Part shown: piece after piece, positions 7,620 through 15,924 of the stretch
Numbering within the stretch: position 1 is the first letter of the stretch
How the letters are laid out: each line of letters opens with the position of its first letter
Source: an uncultured Aureispira sp.
Lineage (GTDB): Bacteria > Bacteroidota > Bacteroidia > Chitinophagales > Saprospiraceae
Length of the DNA stretch: 36,374 nt
Assembly (NCBI GenBank): GCA_905480485.1
Contig: CAJQQM010000185.1
Span: 1-36,374, forward strand
Direction: 5' to 3'
Notes under the pieces: generated by a model
What the model saw: only the letters and a program-made list of their open reading frames with translations
Database searches by the model: none
Told to the model about the DNA's origin: nothing
Translations under genes and position numbers: made by a program

Positions 7620-10600
7620 TTATGAAAATATTTCTTCCAATCTTTGAATGCAAGCTTTTGTTGGTTTGTAACAAAAAAATCCATCCTGTTTTTCGGGACG
7701 AACCCCCCTTAGGAATACATAGATAACGCCTCCGAAATCTTTTTCATAACGATAATTAGCCAATTTTAATTGTAAATATTTGTGAACGGCGAGGCTGTAT
7801 ATAAGATATTGTAGGTGATAATTATTTTCAGACATTGCTTTAATCAATGCATCTTTGTGGTAGTTTTCTAGCTGATCTCCCAAATAATTAGACTTCCAAT
7901 CCAGGATATAATATTTATTATCTTTTTCAAAAAATAAATCAATAAATCCATTTAACTTGCCTTCAATGTGTTCGCTTTGCCGATGATGTATTCTAAATCC
8001 ACTCGGAAGATAAGATTCTAAGGAACTAAGGTTATCTATAGTAAATGCAGAGGCCTTAAAGTTAAACTCTAGCTCTATTCTTCTTTTTTGGCGCTGAATA
8101 GACGCTAACTTGAAGCAGTTTTTTTTGAATTTAATAAGGCCATGAGTCACCTTTTCAATCATTTCTGCAAGCCGAATTTGCATCATTTTGGTATTGCTAC
8201 TAAAGCCGTATTTTTGCAAAGCCATTTCAATAGTAGCCGACCACGAATCGTTGGCTGTCGACGTCCAATCGATCCATTCAAAAAGGTTATGCAGCATTTC
8301 TCCAGCCTGTATCCCTCTTGGCAAAACATTGAATATAAAATGCTCATAACTTTCGCTTGGATACTGCTTGTCAGCGATCGGTTTTGAATGGTATTGATGT
8401 GCGCCGGCCAGATAGGAATAACTCATCGAGCGGTAATAGCGGTCGGACAGGGTAAATTTATCCGAAACTTCGCGCAAAAGAGGCGTTGATAGTTGGGTAG
8501 GTTGGGAATAAGGACTTTCTAGGTCTATTTTGCCCACGATTTGTTCAAAGGATTGAATAGAGCTTGGTTGTTGTATTTTTAAGGCTTCGAAAAAAGGGCT
8601 TAATGAAGAATTACTTTTGTTTTTGAAAACAAACGAGGCGTATTTAGCCCTCGTCAATGCTACATAAATCAATCGACGATTTTCTTGTTCAAGTTGTTCT
8701 GTCCACAAAGATTGGTATTCTAGCTGCTGTTTGGTACAAAAACAATAGTCGCCTGCCTTGTTCCTAAATTCTCTAAAAAGGCTTTTTTGCGTAGTTTTTA
8801 AATCGAGAAAAGGGGCAATAACTATTTTGAATTCTAGTCCTTTACTTTTGTGCACTGTCAACAGTTGTACTGCTGCTTGTTCTGAAATTGGCCGTTGAAG
8901 GGCCACTTCATTCGAGTTTAGACCCGCTATTGATGCCTTTAAATAGTCGATAAGTTGGGCTGCGCTGTACTTGTTTGTTAGACTTACTTCGTGTAAGGTT
9001 TCGGCTAGTTGATAGTAATCAGAAAGGCATCTTTTAGCATTTTTGCGACCACTTTTCATCAGTTGTTCAGCACAATTGAAATCAGCAAAATACTGCATTA
9101 ATGCCGGGTAGATTCCTTTTTTCAACCAACTTTTTAGGTAGCCTTGAAAGTAATTTTGTAGTAGATTTTTGTCTATATTTTGTAGGTCTTTCCAAACAAA
9201 ACCCGTTAAAGGGTTGATGATTGCCTTGTTTAATTTTCGTAAAGAACGTGCATGCCAGGCCTCTAGAATATACAATATATAAGGGGCCACTACAGAGGTA
9301 TAAATATCCGCATTGTTGGACGTTTGGCTAGGAATATTTAATGCTTGTAGCGCATTGTCTATTAGTGTAGCCTGTTGGTTATTACGGACAAGAATTGAAA
9401 TATCCTGCGCCTCTATTTTCTTGTTATTGTTGTGCCAGCGACCTTCCTTGAGCAGTGCTAATACAAGTTGTGCGGTTTGCTCCACAATTGTTTCTTGCTT
9501 ATAAGGGGCATCGATTAGGTTCAAAGGGTTTAAAGATTGCTGATCTAAATTAATTGTTTCGGTGGGTAGTTTGGCCAAGACAGGTTGATAATTTATACGT
9601 TGTTTAGCAGCAATATTATGCTGGTAGAAGGCATCAAAGCTTGGATTTGGTGCAAAAAAAGTGTTCATCGATTTAACATAGTTGCTAGAGGATCGATAAT
9701 TGATATGCATCTGATTGATTTTGCAATTTTCACGTGCTTTTAAATAGGTGTTGAGGTCGGCTTGACGCCAGGCATAGATCGATTGCTTAGGATCTCCTAT
9801 AAAAAAAATACAAGCAGATTTTGATGCAAAAATACGGTGGAAAATCTCGTATTGATAGCGATCAGTATCTTGGAACTCATCCACAAAAACGGCTCGGTAT
9901 TGTTTGTTCAGGCCATTTATTAAGGAATGTTGCGCCTGCTGATTGCTACTGTGCTGCGGAGAAATGACTTGGTAAACATCTAAAATAGATTGATCGTGAC
10001 TGAGTAGTTTTTTTTGATTAAGCTGCTGTTGTATAGCTGGTACAACGAGTTGAAACGCCTGGTTAAAGCAATTGTTTTTGAAATGTTGAACCAGTATTCT
10101 TAATTCGTTCAGCCAAGCTATTTCAGATTCAAAAACCTTGTTAAACAAAGCCGTATTTTGGTCTGCTTTCGACAAAAATGTTACTAAATCGTTGCAGTAT
10201 TCAAGGTATTGATCGCATTTGTTACGACTGAATTGTTTAATTTTCGTTTGATACCTGTTGTCCAAAAAAGTAGTCCAGTCTTTTTGATTAAAATAATGAG
10301 CGTATTCCTTGATTTGTCTCAAAAGTTGTTGCGGATCAACCACCGTATTCATCCATTTTTTCCCGGAGAGGCATTTTTTGATAAATTCTACTAAATTATC
10401 AAGGTGTAAATCTTTTAATTTTTTTTGATTGGCAGGCATTAATAATTGCAACAACAAAGGGTCTAGTGTGCTGATATATTTTCTCCAATAATTTTCAACT
10501 TCTTGTTGAATAATTTCGTCAAGATCTTCTATGATTTGTTGGTCGTACATATGTTGGCACTCAATAGCAAAATCGTTGAGTACCTTGCGACAAAATTTAT

Positions 10601-10979
10601 GGATGGTCATCACCGGAATTCGGTCTAGGCTTTCGAGTGCTTGCGCCAAAGAGGAGGCAATACTATCCGAGCTAAATTTTTTGTTTTCGAGGAGTTGATC
10701 GATCCAAGCATGTACCGATTCCATATCTTTTTCTCGCGAACCATTGTCGAGTTGTTGTTGTGCCACTCTAATAAATTTGCGTATACGAACTTCTAGTTCA
10801 GCAACTGCATTTTGGGTAAAGGTAACCATCAATTGTTGATCGATAGGGATGTTTTTTTCGACAATCAAGCGCAAGCATAATATAGCTATCGAATAGGTTT
10901 TGCCAGTGCCGGCACTTGCTTCTATCAAGTTAGAACCTTTTAAAGGAATACTGTAAGCATCAAAAAGGGAGGTATTCAT
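7620..10979 (-). CDS. recB: RecB, helicase-nuclease subunit of exodeoxyribonuclease V
   Basis: The 1119-residue protein (E. coli RecB is about 1180) has the full UvrD-like helicase set: Walker A ASAGTGKTYS (21-30), motif Ia TFTQNAVAEL, motif II VFVDEFQDT (364-372), motif III FIGDPKQSIYAWRQ (393-406), motif IV NYRSS, motif V LLTVHKSKGLEF and motif VI IYVALTRAK. The C-terminal nuclease domain is intact: Asp1014 in GFIDL and Asp1027-x-Lys1029 in ILDWKSNYLG, matching the metal-binding D...D-x-K of the RecB nuclease family. RecB is the 3'-5' motor and the only nuclease of the RecBCD complex, which processes double-strand breaks for RecA loading. Its ATG overlaps the TGA stop of recC (ATGA), which points to coupled translation. 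It is the last gene of the recD-recC-recB operon. Confidence 0.95.
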   Translation of the reverse strand: MNTSLFDAYSIPLKGSNLIEASAGTGKTYSIAILCLRLIVEKNIPIDQQLMVTFTQNAVAELEVRIRKFIRVAQQQLDNGSREKDMESVHAWIDQLLENKKFSSDSIASSLAQALESLDRIPVMTIHKFCRKVLNDFAIECQHMYDQQIIEDLDEIIQQEVENYWRKYISTLDPLLLQLLMPANQKKLKDLHLDNLVEFIKKCLSGKKWMNTVVDPQQLLRQIKEYAHYFNQKDWTTFLDNRYQTKIKQFSRNKCDQYLEYCNDLVTFLSKADQNTALFNKVFESEIAWLNELRILVQHFKNNCFNQAFQLVVPAIQQQLNQKKLLSHDQSILDVYQVISPQHSSNQQAQHSLINGLNKQYRAVFVDEFQDTDRYQYEIFHRIFASKSACIFFIGDPKQSIYAWRQADLNTYLKARENCKINQMHINYRSSSNYVKSMNTFFAPNPSFDAFYQHNIAAKQRINYQPVLAKLPTETINLDQQSLNPLNLIDAPYKQETIVEQTAQLVLALLKEGRWHNNNKKIEAQDISILVRNNQQATLIDNALQALNIPSQTSNNADIYTSVVAPYILYILEAWHARSLRKLNKAIINPLTGFVWKDLQNIDKNLLQNYFQGYLKSWLKKGIYPALMQYFADFNCAEQLMKSGRKNAKRCLSDYYQLAETLHEVSLTNKYSAAQLIDYLKASIAGLNSNEVALQRPISEQAAVQLLTVHKSKGLEFKIVIAPFLDLKTTQKSLFREFRNKAGDYCFCTKQQLEYQSLWTEQLEQENRRLIYVALTRAKYASFVFKNKSNSSLSPFFEALKIQQPSSIQSFEQIVGKIDLESPYSQPTQLSTPLLREVSDKFTLSDRYYRSMSYSYLAGAHQYHSKPIADKQYPSESYEHFIFNVLPRGIQAGEMLHNLFEWIDWTSTANDSWSATIEMALQKYGFSSNTKMMQIRLAEMIEKVTHGLIKFKKNCFKLASIQRQKRRIELEFNFKASAFTIDNLSSLESYLPSGFRIHHRQSEHIEGKLNGFIDLFFEKDNKYYILDWKSNYLGDQLENYHKDALIKAMSENNYHLQYLIYSLAVHKYLQLKLANYRYEKDFGGVIYVFLRGVRPEKQDGFFCYKPTKACIQRLEEIFS

Positions 10980-13948
10980 AGCGATAGTTCTAAGAGGTCA
11001 ACTAATAAATATTGGACATTTTTTTGAAAACTTTTGAGCGCCCCCTCTTGCTTAAAGAATGACCAGTCTAGGGCTTCGAAATAAGCGGCCTGATATTTTA
11101 ATAGCTCGACCAAGGACTCCGGTTGTTTGATTAGTTTTGAATAATCTTTAGCTTTCAAATCGGCGGAAAATAGAAAAGGAGTTTGTTGACCATCTTGATA
11201 AATTTTGATTAAATGCCGGATTTTATCTTTTGCTATATCTTGTTTCAAAGGGGCTAGTTTTTCGATCTTTTTATCGATATAATAGATTTCGTAATCCCAG
11301 CCGGCAGCAGCCATCAGCAACTGATTAAGTTTGCATTTAAATCGTTCTTTGATCGAAGAGGATAGTTGATAATGTAGCAAACGTTTGCCGTAAAAAGGCC
11401 CTAATTTACCTTCAAGCTTGTACTCGTCAAGTTCTAGTTCAAAGGCTTCGTATCGTGCGGTATTATTTTGTTGTAATTGCACAAAAACATCCTTCAAAGC
11501 CCTTGTTTCTGTTTGTAGGTTTAGGTAGGTAATATTGCCCAAATTAGATAGGGGAAGATATCCTTTTTCCTTCCATTCTTTTAGTGGCGATTGCCCCACC
11601 GCTTTTTGCATGAGTCCCTCTTTAATAGTCCATCGTTCCAAAGGGTTTAGTTCAAATAATTCACGATCCCTGACTTGCGTATTTTGCTGTTCATAATACA
11701 GGTTATAATGCCTTTGTAAAAAATATTTGACAGGTTGACAGAAAAACTGAAGCCAATCGGCTATCGCTATTGTAGGGTCAAAATTAGGAGGGTCGTTTGG
11801 AGAATCTGAAACAAAGAGGGTCTGTGATTCGAAAGCAGCTAAGGTTTTGAAATAACTATAATAATTGGGGCATTCAACTCGATTGTACTGCGGGTCGTAA
11901 AGTGTGGCGGGGTACTGCTTGAAATTTGAAAAGCTAGCCTTTGTTATTTGCTGTAAATACATCAGCCAAGTCTCGACAACAGAACAAGGTGGGACGCTTC
12001 GATGTTGTTCGTCATAGCCTTGATAATTGAGGTAGAAATGTGTTTGGGCCAAACTGATGTTTTGTAAAAAGAAATGATAATCCTTTTGTGCCATACTTAT
12101 ACGCCAAGGATGCTTTCGACTCAAATCGAATTGATAAATTTGTTCTTCTCTAGGATAGCGATGTAAATCGATTCCCAAGAAGCAGATGATTTTTTTGGGA
12201 ACGGCTAAATGATGCTCGATTGGACTAAAACAAATGCCTTTGTTAGAACGCTTCAAAACCCGCTGTTCAGACTGAATTAGTTGCTGTATGTAGCTTTGAT
12301 AAACAGTGTAGGAGATCGGTTTTTGGGGGCTGTTTATAGATTGGCAAGAACGAATTTTATGGATTAATGACGTTAATTCAAGTTGTGCTTCCGTATCCAT
12401 AAATTGGCTAATTGAATGCAAAAGAATTTCGTTCCAATCATGGAGTTTGCGGGGTGTTTGCTGAATTTTTAGCCAATCGTTCAAGCTAGTTATCAAGGCT
12501 TTAAGGCGCATTAAATCATTAAATGAAGGCCCTTCTACTTTATCGACGGCCCAAGCTTCTTGCAAAACAGTTCCATTCTGAAAGCTATAAAATTGTTGAT
12601 TAGCCATACAGTAACCATAAATCAAGCGCTGAAGTCCTTTTGTCCAGCTTACAGAATTGGTCTCTAAGTCAGTATCTCCTCGAATTCCGCATCGAATATT
12701 GGCAGCTTCAATCATAGATTTTACGGCAACAATATCGTCAAATTCATAACTTCTTTGCAAGGCTGCACAATTTATCAATTCAATAACCGAACGTGCTTTT
12801 AGTTGCTTGTTCATTTCAAGCAATAGACCGAGGACATGCCAAGAAGAATCTGTTGTACTAGGGGGGGCATAATTGATATGAAAAGGCAAGGGATAATTAG
12901 CGGCCCCAAAAACACGTTGTATTGCCGCATAATATTGTTCTATGTTTACGACCTGAACTAGGATGTCTTTAGCTGCATAAGGGGATGAAGCATGCAGCAC
13001 TTTATCCACTAAGTAGTCGTATAATACTTCTACACAGCGTGCTATATTATGGCAGCAATCAATCTGAATAGAATCGTCTCTGTCGGACAGGATGGTATTT
13101 TGGTCTGTGCCCAAGGAAAGATTGGTTTGAACTTTTGCCAAAAGATGCTTGGGAGGCTGTGTAGAACGGGGTATATACAGTGCTTGACTAGCTTCAAAAT
13201 TAATGGGCAGTGTTGGCTTTAATAGCCACTTTTGAGCCAAAAAAGCAGCTGTGTCACTGGCCGAAAATTGATGTGAGTAAATAAATATTTTTAGGTGTTG
13301 ACTGAGCAGTTGAAAGAATTTTAGTGCTAAAGGTTGTAGTTGTTCGGGATGCAACAAGTGCAAAATAGCAAATTGACTTTGAAGCTTTTTTTTAGTATTT
13401 TTTTGCAGCAATTGTTGTTGTATTTCTTCCAAAAAAGATTCAGATGTAATAGGGGGGAGTCCTCCTGTTTTAGGGATGTTTTGCCAAATGTATTTTTGGA
13501 AATCATCGCCTGCTTCAATAGGATCAATTAATTGTTGTTCGTATTGGTGAAATAAGTCTGCTATTTTTGATGCCAATACCCATTGCTGAACGTTGTTATT
13601 TGAATAATAAGCAGCGGTTTCAGGGAATTTTTGTTGGAATATTGTAGTTTCAAGTAGCGCATAAATTTGCCAACATAACAAATGAGGAGGGGCTATTTGA
13701 GCCACTGCTTGAGGGCCCAAAATTTGATAACTTAATTGTTCAATGACTGATTTTGGCTGCTTGAAATGAACATCGGCCACGATTCCATTTTTTTCAAGCA
13801 ATTGTTGTAGCCACCATTCATTAGACGAAGGGGGTGCATTGACCACATAAATAGAACGAAAAACACATTTTTCTTGCGCAATGTTTTCAGAAAGCTGAGC
13901 AGATAAGCCTTCGAGTGTAGCCGCCTTATAGTGTATAGAGTTAGACAT
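10976..13948 (-). CDS. recC: RecC, non-catalytic subunit of exodeoxyribonuclease V
   Basis: The 990-residue protein (E. coli RecC is about 1120) sits between recD and recB and overlaps both. Sequence hallmarks of RecC are visible. These include the region GICFSPIEHHLAVPKKIICFLGIDLHRYPR (split here as GICFSPIEHHLA and LGIDLHRYPR), corresponding to RecC's 'm..m R.iP.....LG..dg.fPR' segment, and the later WLQFFCQPVKYFLQRHYNLY stretch corresponding to its 'L..F..nP.r.fL..rL...' segment. There is no Walker A motif, as expected for RecC, whose helicase fold is dead. In the complex RecC splits the DNA strands and scans for the regulatory Chi sequence. The Chi sequence of this organism cannot be deduced here. 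The identification rests on motifs plus operon context. Confidence 0.9.
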   Translation of the reverse strand: MSNSIHYKAATLEGLSAQLSENIAQEKCVFRSIYVVNAPPSSNEWWLQQLLEKNGIVADVHFKQPKSVIEQLSYQILGPQAVAQIAPPHLLCWQIYALLETTIFQQKFPETAAYYSNNNVQQWVLASKIADLFHQYEQQLIDPIEAGDDFQKYIWQNIPKTGGLPPITSESFLEEIQQQLLQKNTKKKLQSQFAILHLLHPEQLQPLALKFFQLLSQHLKIFIYSHQFSASDTAAFLAQKWLLKPTLPINFEASQALYIPRSTQPPKHLLAKVQTNLSLGTDQNTILSDRDDSIQIDCCHNIARCVEVLYDYLVDKVLHASSPYAAKDILVQVVNIEQYYAAIQRVFGAANYPLPFHINYAPPSTTDSSWHVLGLLLEMNKQLKARSVIELINCAALQRSYEFDDIVAVKSMIEAANIRCGIRGDTDLETNSVSWTKGLQRLIYGYCMANQQFYSFQNGTVLQEAWAVDKVEGPSFNDLMRLKALITSLNDWLKIQQTPRKLHDWNEILLHSISQFMDTEAQLELTSLIHKIRSCQSINSPQKPISYTVYQSYIQQLIQSEQRVLKRSNKGICFSPIEHHLAVPKKIICFLGIDLHRYPREEQIYQFDLSRKHPWRISMAQKDYHFFLQNISLAQTHFYLNYQGYDEQHRSVPPCSVVETWLMYLQQITKASFSNFKQYPATLYDPQYNRVECPNYYSYFKTLAAFESQTLFVSDSPNDPPNFDPTIAIADWLQFFCQPVKYFLQRHYNLYYEQQNTQVRDRELFELNPLERWTIKEGLMQKAVGQSPLKEWKEKGYLPLSNLGNITYLNLQTETRALKDVFVQLQQNNTARYEAFELELDEYKLEGKLGPFYGKRLLHYQLSSSIKERFKCKLNQLLMAAAGWDYEIYYIDKKIEKLAPLKQDIAKDKIRHLIKIYQDGQQTPFLFSADLKAKDYSKLIKQPESLVELLKYQAAYFEALDWSFFKQEGALKSFQKNVQYLLVDLLELSL

Positions 13949-15707
13949 ATAAGCGTTCTTTTAGGCCAGAGGCGCGTTTTGTTTTTTGTATAAGGCTTTG
14001 TTCCAATACCATTTTATCGGCTATAATGCACACCTTTTGTTGGGCTCGGGTTACCGCAGTATAAAGCAACTCTTTGCGAACCATTCGATGGCCTGCTTGG
14101 GGCGGCAAAAAAATATAAACTGAATTATACTCCGAGCCTTGACTTTTGTGAATCGTCAGCGCAAAAACTGTTTCGCAGGCTACAATATAAGCAGGGTCTA
14201 TACAAATGACTTCGTTGTTAGTATTTAAAAAATAAGCCATGCCGGCTCGTATTAGTCCTATTTCACCGTTATAAAGCTGCTGTTCAGGTTGGTTTTTACG
14301 AATAATAATCGGACGGTTTTCGTAAAAAATAAGGTTAGGACGTAGTCCTTTTGTCCTAAGTTTTTCTTCAACACGATTGTTTAGCTGATGAACTCCCACA
14401 GGTCCCTCTTTGACAGCACAAAGTATTTTAGCTTTGTTAAGGCATTGAAGTGCATCGCCTATATTTTTGCAATCCAAATACCCCTTAATCGTTTCAATAT
14501 ATGCATCTAAAACCAGCTCGACTTGGTCATAATCTACGATCGAAACGGCTTCTTTTTTGTCTTTATATGCCCAAATATCTGATAATTTGGAAGCAAGAAT
14601 GGATTGGCTAATATGGTGGATGGCTGGATAATTAGCCGAACGATAGTTGTGCAACAAACCCGTAACCCGATTTCTCATCAAAGAAGGCTGATAGCATGTA
14701 GAATCTTCTAAGCTAGGAATAGGAGCTTGGTTGTCTAAAAAAGAATTGAAAAAACTTAGGTTGTCGGCATCAAAATTATTGATGTTATCGGCACAAAAAT
14801 CGTCTAGAACAACGCCTATGTCAATGGAACTTAATTGATGATGATCCCCTAATAGGATCAATCGTTTGTGTTGTGGTATGGCAGAAAGTAATTTTGAAAA
14901 CATCGGTAAATCAATCATTGATGCTTCATCTACTATTATTACATCATAATCGAGGGGGCGGTCAGTATTATGGTAAAAGTAGGGACTATTAGGCTGATAA
15001 CCAAGGAGACGATGTAAGGTGAAGGCATCGGCTTTATGGATGAACTGATGCAAGGCTTGCGGAAAAAGGTCGGGTTGACGCAGGCAGCTATCTTTTAAAG
15101 ATTCTAAAATACGTTTGCTAGCTTTACCCGTCGGAGCGGCTAGGGCTATTCTGACGGCAGAATTTTCGCTAAACAACAGCGCTAATAATTTGGCAATTGT
15201 AGTTGTTTTGCCTGTTCCGGGCCCGCCGGTTATAATAGAAAAATTTCGTAAATAAGCATTCATGCAGGCCAACAATGACCAATCAACAGCCGTATTATTT
15301 TCTATTTTTGAATTCGGAATGTTGGCCTGAAAACGCCGAATGAGTCCCTTGTAAGTACCCAATTGTTGACGTCTTTTTGGGACTATTTTTAGTTCTTCTT
15401 TAGATATTTCTGTTAAATTTTGCCGAATTGAATTTTCGTAGTTAAAATAACGGAACAAATATAGGCGCTTATCAGTATATATAAAAGGGCATTTGTCGTC
15501 GCCGTTCCTTCCCACTAAAGGGCTATCACAGATGTTATCCCATTCGAGTCTTTTTCCCTCAAACTTGCTATCTGCAAGAAGTTGGTCATACGTCCCCCCT
15601 TTAATCAAACAGCTACCCCCTTGAGCATGTGTTTTGGACAGTAAAAAAGCAAAAATTTGTAGTTTTTCTTCTTCAAAGAATTCGGCAAAAGTTTCATGAA
15701 GATTCAT
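13941..15707 (-). CDS. recD: RecD, 5'-3' helicase subunit of exodeoxyribonuclease V
   Basis: The 588-residue protein (E. coli RecD is 608) contains Walker A GGPGTGKTT (161-169), motif Ia APTGKASKRI, Walker B VIIVDEASMID (256-266), motif III LLGDHHQLSSI, motif V FALTIHKSQGSEY and motif VI YTAVTRAQ. The VHKSQG-type box and the C-terminal UvrD-like part are diagnostic of RecD/TraI-branch SF1B helicases. The N-terminal ~110 residues match the RecC-contacting region of RecBCD-type RecD and lack the long extra N-terminal domains of RecD2, so this is the complex subunit and not free RecD2. It is the first gene of the operon; its last 8 bases overlap the start of recC. A strong promoter match lies 90 bases upstream. 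Confidence 0.93.
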   Translation of the reverse strand: MNLHETFAEFFEEEKLQIFAFLLSKTHAQGGSCLIKGGTYDQLLADSKFEGKRLEWDNICDSPLVGRNGDDKCPFIYTDKRLYLFRYFNYENSIRQNLTEISKEELKIVPKRRQQLGTYKGLIRRFQANIPNSKIENNTAVDWSLLACMNAYLRNFSIITGGPGTGKTTTIAKLLALLFSENSAVRIALAAPTGKASKRILESLKDSCLRQPDLFPQALHQFIHKADAFTLHRLLGYQPNSPYFYHNTDRPLDYDVIIVDEASMIDLPMFSKLLSAIPQHKRLILLGDHHQLSSIDIGVVLDDFCADNINNFDADNLSFFNSFLDNQAPIPSLEDSTCYQPSLMRNRVTGLLHNYRSANYPAIHHISQSILASKLSDIWAYKDKKEAVSIVDYDQVELVLDAYIETIKGYLDCKNIGDALQCLNKAKILCAVKEGPVGVHQLNNRVEEKLRTKGLRPNLIFYENRPIIIRKNQPEQQLYNGEIGLIRAGMAYFLNTNNEVICIDPAYIVACETVFALTIHKSQGSEYNSVYIFLPPQAGHRMVRKELLYTAVTRAQQKVCIIADKMVLEQSLIQKTKRASGLKERLYV

Positions 15708-15796
15708 TTTAATTAGGTTTAGTCATCCTAAATAATGCATTTAAAAAGCTTATCCTAATTTAGTTAATTTTACAACAATTTTTAATTAAAATCATT

Positions 15797-15829
15797 CAAA
15801 CATATCTGTTTTAATCGTTTATTTACAAA
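15797..15829 (-). promoter_or_regulatory. Bacteroidota-type promoter of the recDCB operon
   Basis: On the minus strand TTTG (15826-15829), 21 bases of spacer, and TATGTTTG (15797-15804) match the consensus TTTG-N19..21-TAnnTTTG at every fixed position. Transcription would start near 15790, leaving a leader of about 80 bases before the recD ATG at 15707. No operator-like repeat was noticed in the leader. Confidence 0.65.
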
Positions 15830-15924
15830 TGAATAATACTCCTTTCAAAGATTATTACAGTCTTAATGCAATCTTTTTATTATATTAGAACGTCTTTAAT
15901 ACCCGATTAACCCAGGATTCAAAT

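Noticed and set aside
12861-12867. G7 tract within recC as a phase-variation site
   Set aside because: It encodes ordinary Pro codons in a housekeeping gene whose frame is intact, and CCC is used freely for Pro here.
2166-15707. Defence island made of the SF1 helicase plus RecBCD
   Set aside because: The helicase is separated from the rec operon by a secreted propeller gene and a lipoprotein gene in differing orientation, and no methylase, toxin or restriction subunit is present.
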